A stretch of DNA of 64,000 bases from CAYUVH01 sp964448135 (GTDB lineage Bacteria; Verrucomicrobiota; Verrucomicrobiia; Limisphaerales; UBA8199), in assembly GCA_964448135.1 (NCBI GenBank), contig CAYUVH010000034.1, forward strand, positions 1 to 64,000, read 5' to 3'. The translations under genes and the position numbers were made by a program. This document shows, one piece after another, positions 14,858 to 24,297 of this stretch. The notes below the pieces were generated by a model. It saw only the letters and a list, made by a program, of their open reading frames with translations. It was not told where the DNA came from and searched no databases. Within the stretch, counting starts at the first letter, position 1. The number at the start of each line of letters is the position of its first letter.

Positions 14858-16966
14858 TTAAACCACTTCCACGGGGCACTTCGGCAGGGCCGAAAGAAAG
14901 GCCTGGCCGTAGCTCTTCGTAAGCAGGCGATTGTCGAGGGCGACGATGATGCCCTTGTCGGTTTTGGTGCGAATCAGGCGACCCACGCCCTGCCGGAATT
15001 TCAAAATCGCCTCCGGCAGCGAGAATTCCTTGAAGGCATCCCCGCCCCGCGCCTCGATGGCCTCGACGCGCGCCTCGATCAGCGGATGATCCGGGACCGC
15101 GAACGGCAGCCGCGTGATGATGACGTTCGACAGCGCCTCGCCCGGCACATCCACGCCCTGCCAGAAGCTGTCGGTGCCGAAGAGGACGGAATCGATGTCC
15201 TCCTTGAATTGCTCAAGCATTCGCGAGCGCGGGATGCCGGTGCCCTGGATGAGGCATTTGATGCCCAGCTTGTCGAAGAACGGCTGCATGCGTTCGCCGA
15301 CCTGCTGCATAGTCTTGTAGTTTGTGAAGAGTACGAACGCTTTGCCGTGCGTCATTTTCACAAAATGCTGAACCCAGCGCACGAGTTCCTTCTGATATTC
15401 TTCGGCGCGCGGGTCCGGCATCTTGCGCACGACGTAGAGCTTCATCTGCCGTTCGTAGTCGAAGGGCGTTCCGGCCTGCAACATTTCCGCGGACTCGGCG
15501 CCGACGCGCCGGGCGAAATAATTCAGCGGCGCGGTGGAGGGCGAGTCGCCGTCGGAGTTGTCCGCCGTCGTGGCCAGGGTGGCGCTCGTGAGGATCACGG
15601 AGGCTCCTTCGCGAAAGAGCCGCCGCCGAAGAAATCCAGCCACGTCGATCGGCGCGGCGTTGAGCGTGATGTTTTGTTGAGCCTTGCCGCCGCGCTCGAC
15701 CCAGTAAACGTAATCCTCGCCGCTTTGGTCCAAGAAGGTCTGGACGGCCTTGCGGAGCTCGCCGAGCCGTTGCGCCCAGAGCATCAATTCCTGGCCGAGC
15801 TCCTGGTCGTCGCTCAATTTGACGAGACCGCTGATTTCCTCGCGCAGATGCTGGATGGGCTCGCTGATGAGGTCGGGAGCCAGTTCGGGCCGGCGGATGC
15901 GCAGCTCGGTCCAACTGCGACGCTGGTTCGCACCGCCCTCGCCTTCGCTCAGGGCGCGTTTGGCGACCGCCCGCCGGAGTTCTTCGCAAGCTGTCTCCAC
16001 TTTGAAATAAAATTCGTCAGCGGCCTCGACCAACTCAGTCACCTGGCGCTTGGCGCTTTCGGAGCCATTCAAAGCGAAAAGTCCGCGCCCGGTGCGGCCG
16101 TTCCACAGCCGCTGGAGCGCATAACGCACCATCCCCTGCGAAACGTGCAGGCCGATGTGACGCGAGGCCACGTGCTCGACCTGGTGGGCTTCGTCGAAGA
16201 CCACGAAATCGTTCGCGTAAAGGACGCCGTCGGTTTCCTTTTCGTCGTCTTCTTCCTGGATGCCCAAGAGAGTGAAGAACAGGGTGTGATTCAGCACGAG
16301 CACGTCCGAAGAAAGCATGCGGCTGCGGGCGCGCTGATAGAAACAAACGTTGTTGTCCTTCGCGAAATCGGATTGGTAGCCGCAAATCTTCGGCGAGCAC
16401 AGGCCGCGCTCGGAGCAAATCTGGTCCCAGACATTGTGGTCGGGCTCGACGGAAAGATCGGACAGGCTGCCGTCGTCGGTGTTCCTCGCCCACTCGGTCA
16501 GGCGGTCGAGCTCGGCCTCCTGCGACGACGTGAAGAGGCCCGCCGCCTGCTGCCGCGCGCGCTTAAGCCGGCGGGTGCACAGGTAATTGGCGCGGCCCTT
16601 CATCATCGTGAACTTGAACTCCACCGGCAGGATTTGCTGGAGGAGCGGCAGGTCCTTGTCCGTGAGCTGTTCCTGCAAATTGATGGTGTGCGTGGACACC
16701 ACGGCCTTCTTCTTCGCGTTGACGGCGTGAAGAATCGCGGGGATCAGGTAGGCGAGGCTCTTGCCGACGCCAGTGCCGGCCTCGACGATGAGATGGCGTT
16801 TTTCCTCCAGCGCGCGGGCCACGGCCACGGCCATACGCTGTTGCTGCGGCCGGAACTCAAAATTCTTCGAGCGCGACAGCAGGCCGCTCGGCGAAAAAAT
16901 CTCTTCGACCTGCCGGACAATGGAGTTGCCCGATCCGGCGGGGTGCTGGTCGAAGGTGCTGATCAT
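14858..16966 (-). CDS. dinG: DinG-type Fe-S ATP-dependent DNA helicase
   Basis: 702-residue superfamily 2 helicase of the XPD/DinG group, a 5'-3' DNA helicase that resolves D-loops, R-loops and similar structures. Walker A is AGTGVGKS (residues 63-70). DEAH is at 257-260 (VVFDEAH). Between them sit Cys130 and the cluster Cys184, Cys190, Cys195 and Cys208, which supplies the ligands for the family's 4Fe-4S cluster. C-terminal motifs include ILTSATL, FVLFTNYKTM, FWQGVDVPGE and the arginine-finger segment RQGVGRLIRT. Full length for the family. It lies upstream of the HAD-IIA phosphatase gene, with which it is nearly contiguous. Confidence 0.95.
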   Translation of the reverse strand: MISTFDQHPAGSGNSIVRQVEEIFSPSGLLSRSKNFEFRPQQQRMAVAVARALEEKRHLIVEAGTGVGKSLAYLIPAILHAVNAKKKAVVSTHTINLQEQLTDKDLPLLQQILPVEFKFTMMKGRANYLCTRRLKRARQQAAGLFTSSQEAELDRLTEWARNTDDGSLSDLSVEPDHNVWDQICSERGLCSPKICGYQSDFAKDNNVCFYQRARSRMLSSDVLVLNHTLFFTLLGIQEEDDEKETDGVLYANDFVVFDEAHQVEHVASRHIGLHVSQGMVRYALQRLWNGRTGRGLFALNGSESAKRQVTELVEAADEFYFKVETACEELRRAVAKRALSEGEGGANQRRSWTELRIRRPELAPDLISEPIQHLREEISGLVKLSDDQELGQELMLWAQRLGELRKAVQTFLDQSGEDYVYWVERGGKAQQNITLNAAPIDVAGFLRRRLFREGASVILTSATLATTADNSDGDSPSTAPLNYFARRVGAESAEMLQAGTPFDYERQMKLYVVRKMPDPRAEEYQKELVRWVQHFVKMTHGKAFVLFTNYKTMQQVGERMQPFFDKLGIKCLIQGTGIPRSRMLEQFKEDIDSVLFGTDSFWQGVDVPGEALSNVIITRLPFAVPDHPLIEARVEAIEARGGDAFKEFSLPEAILKFRQGVGRLIRTKTDKGIIVALDNRLLTKSYGQAFLSALPKCPVEVV

Positions 16967-17296
16967 TTCGCGGCGGGGAGTTTAGCGGGAAGGGTGGAGA
17001 GGAAAAAGAATTTAACCGCGAATGGACGCGAATGTGGGGAATGACGAAGCTCGAATGACGGATGACGAAAGAAGCCCGAAGCTCGAACACCCAAGCCGGA
17101 ACGATTCAGTTGGAAGAAGCGCCCCCCTCACCCCGGCCCTCTCCCAAAAGGAGAGGGGGAGCGTTTGGACAGCGTTGGTTTCAGACACCCTTTGGTGCAG
17201 GCGGCTACTAAGAGTAATCGGATTTATGGAGCCTCGTCACCCCGGCTGCCACAGATCAATTACCCAGCGGATCGTTTGCGACTGAAGCGTTCCGGC
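16967..17296. repeat. Intergenic region with two dispersed repeat types
   Basis: 17036-17090 repeats the AATGACGAAAGAAGC motif. 17124-17160 carries the CCCTCACCCCGGCCCTCTCC type, with a GGAGAGGGG return arm. No gene seen. Confidence 0.7.
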
Positions 17297-18730
17297 TTAT
17301 ACGGGCCAGCCCTTGCGGGCGGGGCATTGGATCCACTTGCTCAGCTCGGGGAGGTTGGTCTTCATTTCGGAGCTGTCCCAGATCACTTTTTTGTGCAGGC
17401 CGGCGTGCTCGGCCAGGTTGCCCAGCAGGACGAATTCCGTCAGCCGCGCGCCGTAATCGAAACTGACTTCGGTTTCCTTTTTGCCGGAGCGGCAGGCTTC
17501 GAGGAAATTCTTCATGATGTCGCCCGGGCGCGACAGAGTCTGCGGCGCGTGCTTCATGGTCTGCCATTTCTCCAGCGGCAGGATGTGCATCTTCTCGCCA
17601 TAGGTGCCGGTGTAAACAATGCCCTTCTCGCCCACGTAAATCGTGCCGTTGCTGGCGAACACCTCGTCCGGGAATTCCTGCTGCAATTTGGCGAGGATCG
17701 GCGGCAGGTTTTGGCCCTCTTTGCCGATGGTTTTGCCTTTCTCCGCTTTGCTTTTCTTCTTCGTCTTCGACCTATCCACGCCGGCCTGCAGGCCTTCATA
17801 CCAATAGGCTTTCATCGCTGGCATGTCGCCGCGCGCGGGAATGTCGTAACGAATCTTGCAGCCCATCGGGTAGCGCTCATCCGATCCGCCATAGACTTCC
17901 TCCAGCTCCACCGACGTGGGATGCTCTATCTTCAACGCCCAGAAAACGCCGTCCAGCACATGGCAGCCCATGTTGCCCAGCGAACCGTTCCCGAAATCAT
18001 ACCAGCCGTGCCATTCATGTGGTACCAGGTCCGCGTGAAACTCACGGTAGGGCGCCGGTCCGATCCAGTCGTCCCAGTGCATCCCGGCGGGCACCGGTTC
18101 CGCAGGCGGGCGCGGACCTTCGCCGCCGTTCGAGCGATCGGTCCAACTATGCGTTTCGGTGATGTTTCCCACCATCCCGGACCAGATCGTCTCGCACAAA
18201 ATCCGGTAGCCATCCCCGCAATGGCCCTGGTTGCCCATCTGCGTCGGCGATTTGCATTTCGCCGCCATCGCGCGCAACTGCCGCGCCTCAGAAATGTCGT
18301 GGCACAGCGGTTTCTCACAATAGACGGGAATGTTCCGCTCCATCGCCAGCCGAGCGGCGGGCGCGTGGTGATGATTAGGCGTGGCGATGAACACAGCGTC
18401 GATCTCCTTGCCGATCTGATCATACATGACGCGATAGTCCGTGAAAGTCTTGAGTTTGGAGGAATCCACATCCTTGCCGCCCATCCACTTCTTGACCGCT
18501 TCGAAGCGCTTTTCGTCCACGTCCACGATCGCCGTCGGGTTGGCCTTGCCCTGCAAGATCCAATAGTCGAGGTGCTGCATCCCGCGGATGCCGCAGCCGA
18601 TCTGCACGCAATTCAATTTGCGGGCGGCGGCTTCGGCGGCGAGGAGATTTGGTCCCGACCAGGGGCCAACGGCAGATAATCCTCCCGCGGCCAGGGCCGC
18701 GCGCTTCAGAAATGAACGTCGTGTGAACAT
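17297..18730 (-). CDS. Tat-exported Gfo/Idh/MocA family oxidoreductase
   Basis: 477-residue NAD(P)-dependent sugar oxidoreductase family member. A Tat signal RRSFLKRAALAAGG starts at residue 4, so it is folded with cofactor and exported to the periplasm. The Rossmann motif is VQIGCGIRGMQH (about 42-53), followed by IVDVDEKR and the family hallmark YCEKPLCHD (about 136-144). The long C-terminal domain contains HEWHGWYDFGNGSLGNMGCH, typical of the enlarged exported subgroup in Planctomycetes and Verrucomicrobiota. The substrate is unknown; members act in polysaccharide and sugar-derivative degradation. It is a single gene, divergent from the alcohol dehydrogenase at 18974. Confidence 0.92.
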   Translation of the reverse strand: MFTRRSFLKRAALAAGGLSAVGPWSGPNLLAAEAAARKLNCVQIGCGIRGMQHLDYWILQGKANPTAIVDVDEKRFEAVKKWMGGKDVDSSKLKTFTDYRVMYDQIGKEIDAVFIATPNHHHAPAARLAMERNIPVYCEKPLCHDISEARQLRAMAAKCKSPTQMGNQGHCGDGYRILCETIWSGMVGNITETHSWTDRSNGGEGPRPPAEPVPAGMHWDDWIGPAPYREFHADLVPHEWHGWYDFGNGSLGNMGCHVLDGVFWALKIEHPTSVELEEVYGGSDERYPMGCKIRYDIPARGDMPAMKAYWYEGLQAGVDRSKTKKKSKAEKGKTIGKEGQNLPPILAKLQQEFPDEVFASNGTIYVGEKGIVYTGTYGEKMHILPLEKWQTMKHAPQTLSRPGDIMKNFLEACRSGKKETEVSFDYGARLTEFVLLGNLAEHAGLHKKVIWDSSEMKTNLPELSKWIQCPARKGWPV

Positions 18731-18973
18731 AATTGCAGTCGCCTAATCTGTTAAACCTTCCCGGCACGCGCGGCAATGCAAAAGCACTGCCCAGGGCATG
18801 GCCCATTCAGGCCATGTCTGAGCCTCGGTCTCAAGCGCGCGTCGAACACCCATGAATTGACGTGATTTGGGTGCCCGGGGTTACTGGTTGTGCGCAGGCA
18901 GCGTTATTTGCGTTCCATTCGCGATGTGCCAGATTGCAACCGCCCTGAGTGAAACCATAACGACCGATTCCTT

Positions 18974-19993
18974 ATGACAACCATGCGCGCCGTCCAAGTC
19001 AGCCGTCCCGGCGGACCTTTCGAACTCGTTGAACGTCCCATCCCGCAACCCGAAGCCGGCTGGGTCCGGATTAAAGTCCAGGCCTGCGGCATCTGCCACA
19101 GTGATTCGCTCGTGAAGGAGGGCCATTGGCCCGGCCTGCAATATCCCCGGGTGCCGGGGCACGAGGTCATTGGCTTGGTGGACGCGCTCGGCGCGGGCGT
19201 CACGCAATGGAAAACCGGCCAGCGCGTGGGCGTGGGCTGGCACGGCGGTCACTGCGGCCAGTGCGATAACTGCCGGCGCGGCCATTTCTTCGGCTGCACG
19301 GTGGCGCTGAAGATCACCGGCGTTTCGTTCGACGGCGGTTACGCCGATTACATGGTGGCGCCGGCGATTGCCGTGGCGGCGGTGCCCGATGATCTGCCGG
19401 CGGTGGACGGCGCGCCGCTGATGTGCGCAGGCATCACCACGTACAACGCGTTGCGCAACAGCGCGGCCCGGCCGGGCGACGTCGTCGGCGTGCTGGGTCT
19501 TGGCGGCCTGGGACACCTGGGCGTGCAATACGCGGCGAAGATGGGATTCAAGACGATCGCCATCGCACGCGGGCAGGACAAGGAGCCGCTCGCCAAAAAA
19601 CTCGGAGCGCATCATTACATTGATACGCAAGCGCAGGAACCGGCGGCGGAATTGCAGAAGTTGGGCGGCGCGAGCGTGATCCTGGCCACGGTGACCGCGG
19701 GCGATGCCATGAGCGCGGTGCAGGCCGGACTGGGAATGAATGGGACGCTGGTGGTCATCGGCGCCGCGCCATCGCTGACCGTCTCGCCCATCGTGCTGAT
19801 CACCGGGGCCCGCGCGATCAAGGGCTGGTATTCCGGCACGGCGATTGATTCGGAAGACACGTTGAAGTTCAGCGTGCTGACCGGCGTGCGCTCCATGAAC
19901 GAAGTGCTGCCGTTGGAGAAGGCGGCGGAAGGCTACGAGCGCATGCTGAGCGGCAAGGCGAGGTTTCGCGTGGTGCTCACGACGGGGAAGTAA
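18974..19993 (+). CDS. Zinc-dependent medium-chain alcohol dehydrogenase
   Basis: 339-residue cytosolic medium-chain dehydrogenase oxidising an alcohol with NAD(P). Catalytic zinc ligands are visible at Cys41 in CGICHSD and His63-Glu64 in PGHEVIG. The structural zinc site is C94-x2-C97-x2-C100-x7-C108. The Rossmann motif is VLGLGGLGHLGVQYA (about 173-187). This order and the CGICHSD signature are those of AdhP/AdhA-like enzymes; the physiological substrate is not evident. It is divergent from the exported oxidoreductase upstream and convergent with the DUF362 gene 7 bp downstream. Confidence 0.93.
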   Translation: MTTMRAVQVSRPGGPFELVERPIPQPEAGWVRIKVQACGICHSDSLVKEGHWPGLQYPRVPGHEVIGLVDALGAGVTQWKTGQRVGVGWHGGHCGQCDNCRRGHFFGCTVALKITGVSFDGGYADYMVAPAIAVAAVPDDLPAVDGAPLMCAGITTYNALRNSAARPGDVVGVLGLGGLGHLGVQYAAKMGFKTIAIARGQDKEPLAKKLGAHHYIDTQAQEPAAELQKLGGASVILATVTAGDAMSAVQAGLGMNGTLVVIGAAPSLTVSPIVLITGARAIKGWYSGTAIDSEDTLKFSVLTGVRSMNEVLPLEKAAEGYERMLSGKARFRVVLTTGK

Positions 19994-19999
19994 CCCCGC

Positions 20000-21178
20000 T
20001 CAGCCGTACGGATATCTGGCCTTCTCAATCGAAAGACCGCGCACGTCTATCTTCGCGAGCCGCGCGGTGCCGAGGCCGGCTTGTTCGGCGAGAAGGAGAT
20101 GGTTATCGCAGACCTGGAAGGGCTTTGCGCCGCGCAAGGCCGTCGGATCGGGATAGCCCATAACCGCGGTGGAAACGGCATCGGTGGAGACTGGATTCAG
20201 GCCCGCGATCAAGACACCGGGCGTGGTGAGTTTCATGGGCGCGGCATCGGTGCACCACGGGCCCTCGCCGCCGTTCACGGACATGATGCCGTCAATGATC
20301 GCGAGGTGAATCGGCCGCGCGGCGCAAACGTCCACGACAATGCGGGGCACGCGCCAGGTGGGGTCGGTTTCCTTGATGCCGGCTTTGAGGCCGGGCAGCT
20401 TGATGCGCTCGAAGCCGCTCGGATTGTGCAATGGCCCGCGGCCGGCGGTGGCATCCTCACTGCCGGCGGCATCACCGTAGAGCGAGTTCGGCGTGATGCC
20501 GAACAGGTTCTTCATCGAAAGCGTCACGCCGCAGGTGACGTGGTTCTTCAACTTCGCCAGCGACACCATCACGTCGGTGTCCTCGTAGGCCTGGTTGAAA
20601 TTGAACTCCGAAAACATGCGGCCGCCGCCGGGCACTTTGGTGGTGGAGTAATTCTTGTAGCCACCCAGATTGCGCGTGTTGAGGAACTCGACCTTGCCCA
20701 GCGTCTCAAACGGTTTCAGATCCCAATCGGCAAGGTTCAGGCTCTCGGTGAGCGTGGAACGGCTTTGGGTGGATTCGACGAACCGGATGCGGCGCGCGCC
20801 GTTGGCCGCGAGCGAATTGGCCAGCGCCAGCGCGGTCGCGTAATGCGTCATGAAGGTCTCGCCCGCCGACCGGCCGAGGAAATTGACGAACATCGTGCTG
20901 GTGAGATTGAGCTTCACCGTCACGGTCTTGCCGCCCACGAGCGAGCCGATGCCACCCAGCAGGTCGAGTGATTTGTCGAGCGCGGCCTGGACTTCCTTGC
21001 CGTAGGACTTGCACTCAACGATCGCGACTTTCGCGTTGCCGAGGTTGGCGGGAGATATTGCGGGCTCCTCCGCGCCGAACAGTACGCCGGGCGCAAGCTT
21101 GAATGCGAGGGGGCTTCCGGCGGCCAGGGTGACGCCGCGATGGAGAAACGCCCGCCGGGTCAAACGATTGCTCTTCAT
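20000..21178 (-). CDS. Tat-exported DUF362 domain protein
   Basis: 392-residue protein of the DUF362 family. The start at 21178 is chosen because it puts the Tat motif TRRAFLHRG near the N-terminus, followed by TLAAGSPLAFKLAPGVLFGA. The body contains VTVKLNLTS and SLAKLKNHVTCGVTLSMKNL with GITPNSLYGD, the DUF362 core. It ends with VLIAGLNPVSTDAVSTAVMG. DUF362 is often joined to ferredoxin domains, but no Cys-rich Fe-S motif is present here. The biochemical function of exported DUF362 proteins is not established; a redox or metal-related role is often guessed. Confidence 0.88.
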   Translation of the reverse strand: MKSNRLTRRAFLHRGVTLAAGSPLAFKLAPGVLFGAEEPAISPANLGNAKVAIVECKSYGKEVQAALDKSLDLLGGIGSLVGGKTVTVKLNLTSTMFVNFLGRSAGETFMTHYATALALANSLAANGARRIRFVESTQSRSTLTESLNLADWDLKPFETLGKVEFLNTRNLGGYKNYSTTKVPGGGRMFSEFNFNQAYEDTDVMVSLAKLKNHVTCGVTLSMKNLFGITPNSLYGDAAGSEDATAGRGPLHNPSGFERIKLPGLKAGIKETDPTWRVPRIVVDVCAARPIHLAIIDGIMSVNGGEGPWCTDAAPMKLTTPGVLIAGLNPVSTDAVSTAVMGYPDPTALRGAKPFQVCDNHLLLAEQAGLGTARLAKIDVRGLSIEKARYPYG

Positions 21179-21217
21179 GCGTGATGGTGTTCGGCCGCCC
21201 GCCGTGCCTGCCATCAC

Positions 21218-21519
21218 TCTCCGCCGAAGCGGATTTTCGTCAAGCCTGTTTGTCGCCTGGAGAAAATTAGAGCGGATTAAGTAAATGTGTGGCCACAGAG
21301 CGAGATACCACGGCCGCGCAGCGCGGCCCTACCGGAGTGCTGGCGGGGTGGCGGCACGCTTCCCGCGTGCCAGTGCGGCGGCATTGGTGCCGCCGGATTC
21401 CATCCATTCGAACGTGCTTCTGCTTTGGAATTCGCGGCAAGACTCCGCGATCACCGGCAACCGCCTGGTCGCCGCCACGCCCGCCTCCAACGCTCCCGCA
21501 CCCGGATTTCTCCCCGGGG
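21218..21519. repeat. Intergenic spacer with short palindromic repeats
   Basis: Contains GCCGCGCAGCGCGGCCCTACC (about 21313-21333) and a CACGCTTCCCGCGTGCC hairpin. No credible gene; frames here have no start or family signal. Confidence 0.5.
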
Positions 21520-21795
21520 CTAGATGACGTCCAGAACCTTCGTCAGGCGATTGTTCACAAAGACCCGGCCGCGATAGCCGATGAGCCCTTTGCGTTGCCT
21601 TTCAATCCGGATAACGTGCTTTTCATTTTCGCCGACAGCCACGACGTGGACTTCCTTGACCGGCTCATTGAAGAACCGGGTCGTGTGCTCATGGGTCTTC
21701 TCGTCGACCTTGATGGTAAGGCTTCCGAGAAGCTGATTGTAGTTGTAATCCAAACGATGTTTTTCGGTATCACCGACTTCGAGAGAGAACTTCAC
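21520..21795 (-). CDS. Hypothetical small protein, 91 aa
   Basis: 91-residue protein, unrecognised. It looks all-beta: MKFSLEVGDTEKHRLDYNYN, then GSLTIKVDEK, VKEVHVVAVGENEKHVIRIE and IGYRGRVFVNNRLTKVL. The layout (a chain of strands with charged turns) resembles small FAIM-like or beta-barrel binding proteins. It stands alone between repeats. Codon use is like its neighbours, with a good ATG start, so I believe it is expressed. Confidence 0.7.
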   Translation of the reverse strand: MKFSLEVGDTEKHRLDYNYNQLLGSLTIKVDEKTHEHTTRFFNEPVKEVHVVAVGENEKHVIRIERQRKGLIGYRGRVFVNNRLTKVLDVI

Positions 21796-22116
21796 GCGGA
21801 CATCCTTTCGCAGAACATTGACAGACCAAATGCATGAAGCGTGCCGAAGTTGAAGAAGGTTTTGCGATTAGTGCCGGCCACGCATGCTCCTACGCCAATG
21901 GACGAACGAACGGCGAAAGCGAACGGCCGACGGTGAGAGAACGTGCCTTTTTATCGGACAGAGAGTGTCTTGTGGGAATGGCGAAGCCCGAATGACTAAT
22001 GACGAAAGAAGCTCGAAATCCGAACGAGTGAGCCGGGATGCTTGATTATTCGGACTTCGGATTTCCTTCGTCATTCGTCATTCGGGCTTCGTCATTCATC
22101 TCATACGCCAACCAGC
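21796..22116. repeat. Inverted pair of the AATGACGAAAGAAGC repeat
   Basis: 21976-22025 carries the repeat in forward sense (GAATGACTAATGACGAAAGAAGCTCGAAATCCGA in pieces). 22045-22099 carries its approximate complement (TCGGACTTCGGATTTCCTTCGTCATTCGTCATTCGGG). The pair could fold into a long stem. Confidence 0.75.
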
Positions 22117-24297
22117 TTATTTCAGGGAGGCCTTTATCGTGGCAGGTTCACTGGTGGGCGGCAGACAGGAGGTGCCGGTGCACACATAGGCGACCGTGCC
22201 TGGCTTGGTCGGAAGAGTTTTGGCGAAGGGTTCGACGGGCCCGGAGTTTCCCAGCACGACTTTGTTCGGCTGATAGACTGCGTGAATCGCCTTGAGCAAA
22301 GCGCGGGCGGCGGGTTTTTTCGCGTCGCCGGCCAGCACTACTCGTTTGGGTTCCTGCATCGTAAAATCCAACGCCTGCAACATCGCCGGCAGGGCCTGCG
22401 GCGTCTGCTGCATCCGGCTGGCGAAGGCGCGCAGACTCTTTTCCCCGGCTGCCGTGAAATCCTGGCGTTCGGTGATTTTTCCCAAGCGCAACAACGCCAT
22501 GACAGCAATCGAATTTCCAGACGGCTCGGCGCCGTCGTAGTCTTCTTTTAACCGCAGAATGAGATCCTGCGCGTCGGGCCCGCTCTGCCAGAAGCCGCCG
22601 TTTTCACTGTCGTAAAACCTCGCGAGCATGGCTTCGGCCAGTTCGATCGCAAACGCCAGGTGCTGCTCGTCGAGCGTCGCCTCGTAAAGCTGCACCACGC
22701 CGGCGAGCAAAAACGCATAGCCTTCCAGCAATTGCACCTGGTCCTTTTCGCCGTCCCGCCAGCGGTGTGACAATGAACCGACCGGGTGTGCGCCTTTGTC
22801 GGCAGGCGGGGTCCAGAGTTTTGCCTGGAGGAAGGCGAGGTTTTTCTCCGCGGCCGCGCGATATTTGTCGTCGCCCAGTGCCACGGCGGCCCGGGCGATC
22901 GCGCCGAGCATCAGGCCGTTCCACGAGGCCAGGACCTTGTCGTCGCGATGCGGACGGATTCGTTTGGCGCGCGCGTGCAGCATTTTCCGTTTCGCCGACG
23001 CGAGCAACGCGCGCTCGCTGTCGGTGATTTTGGGATCCACGATGCTGAGGACATTCTGGTTTGGCAGCGGCGTAGGATGACTATGGTCCACGAAGTTGCC
23101 GTGTTCCGTGATACCGAAATAACGTCCGGCGACTTTGAATTCCTCCGGCGTGAGCAGGTCAATCAATTCCGCGCGCGTCCAGCAATAGAACTTGCCCTCG
23201 TGCCCCTCGCTGTCCGCGTCCTCGGCCGAATAAAATCCGCCGTCCGGATGCGTCATGTCCGCGAGCACGTAGTCCAAAATGTCCCGGGCCGTGTCCGCGT
23301 AACGCGTCTCGCCGCTCACGAGCCAGGCATCGAGATACAACTCCACCAGTTGCGCCTGGTCATAAAGCATCTTCTCGAAGTGGGGCACCAGCCACTCCGC
23401 GTCCACCGAGTAACGCGCAAAACCGCCGGCCAATTGATCGTGAATGCCACCCGCCGCCATATGATCGCACGTCTTCAAAACCATTCGGATCGCATCCGCG
23501 TCGCCCTCGCGTTTAGCCACGCGCAGGAGCAAGCGCGGCTGGCTGGGCTGCGGAAATTTTGGCGCGCCGCCAAATCCCCCATGCTGCGGATCGTAAGTCC
23601 CTTTCATTTGCGCGGCGGCGCGGCGAAGAATGTCGTTCGTATGCGCCAGCTCGCCGGGCTCGCGCGCGGCGGTGGCTTCCGACAGTTTCGCGTGAATGTC
23701 ATTGGCGGAGTCGGCGATGTCGTTCGTCCGCGTCGTCCACAAGTTCTGGAGATGCTCCAGGAGTTGGAGGAAGCCCGTGCGACCGTAGCGATTGTCGGGC
23801 GGGAAATACGTGCCGCCGAAGAACGGCTTGCGATCCGTCGTCAAAAACACATTCAACGGCCACCCGCCCTGCCCCGTCGTCGCCTGCACGAAGGTCATGT
23901 AAATCTTGTCCACGTCCGGCCGCTCCTCGCGGTCCACCTTGATGCTGACGAAATGCTGGTTCAGGTACTCCGCGACCTTGTCATTCTCGAACGACTCGCG
24001 TTCCATCACGTGGCACCAATGACACGTCGAATAGCCGATGCTCAGGAAAATCGGTTTGTTTTCCTTTTTCGCCTTCGCGAATGCTTCTTCGCCCCACGCA
24101 TACCAATCCACGGGGTTGTGCTGGTGTTGCAGCAGGTAGGGTGATTTTTCCCGCGCGAGGCGGTTGGTGTGCGCCGGCGACGACGACGAATGAGTGGCGG
24201 CCATCTTATTGGTTCCTGAGTTGGATGAAGCTTCACCGCCGGGTGCCGCGATTGCAGCGCAAGCCAGCAGGCCGGCGGCCACGGCGATTCGGTTCAT
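22117..24297 (-). CDS. Exported DUF255/YyaL-type thioredoxin-like protein
   Basis: 726-residue member of the YyaL/SSP411 family: an N-terminal thioredoxin-like domain (DUF255) followed by an (alpha/alpha)6 barrel like that of N-acylglucosamine epimerases. The start at 24297 is chosen because it gives the signal peptide MNRIAVAAGLLACAAIAAPG. The hallmark SPYLLQHQHNPVDWYAWGEE is followed by IGYSTCHWCHVMERESF with a CHWC redox motif, then VDREERPDVDKIYM and GGWPLNVFLT. The barrel contains GGIHDQLAGGFARYSVD and the final third contains SWNGLMLGAIA. The function of the family is unclear. The signal peptide points to a periplasmic role. Confidence 0.93.
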   Translation of the reverse strand: MNRIAVAAGLLACAAIAAPGGEASSNSGTNKMAATHSSSSPAHTNRLAREKSPYLLQHQHNPVDWYAWGEEAFAKAKKENKPIFLSIGYSTCHWCHVMERESFENDKVAEYLNQHFVSIKVDREERPDVDKIYMTFVQATTGQGGWPLNVFLTTDRKPFFGGTYFPPDNRYGRTGFLQLLEHLQNLWTTRTNDIADSANDIHAKLSEATAAREPGELAHTNDILRRAAAQMKGTYDPQHGGFGGAPKFPQPSQPRLLLRVAKREGDADAIRMVLKTCDHMAAGGIHDQLAGGFARYSVDAEWLVPHFEKMLYDQAQLVELYLDAWLVSGETRYADTARDILDYVLADMTHPDGGFYSAEDADSEGHEGKFYCWTRAELIDLLTPEEFKVAGRYFGITEHGNFVDHSHPTPLPNQNVLSIVDPKITDSERALLASAKRKMLHARAKRIRPHRDDKVLASWNGLMLGAIARAAVALGDDKYRAAAEKNLAFLQAKLWTPPADKGAHPVGSLSHRWRDGEKDQVQLLEGYAFLLAGVVQLYEATLDEQHLAFAIELAEAMLARFYDSENGGFWQSGPDAQDLILRLKEDYDGAEPSGNSIAVMALLRLGKITERQDFTAAGEKSLRAFASRMQQTPQALPAMLQALDFTMQEPKRVVLAGDAKKPAARALLKAIHAVYQPNKVVLGNSGPVEPFAKTLPTKPGTVAYVCTGTSCLPPTSEPATIKASLK

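Noticed and set aside
14528..17044. 838-codon plus-strand frame
   Set aside because: Antisense to dinG and the HAD-IIA gene; no family signal, high Arg/Gly/Val composition typical of a high-GC shadow.
22786..24144. 452-codon plus-strand frame
   Set aside because: Antisense shadow of the DUF255 gene.
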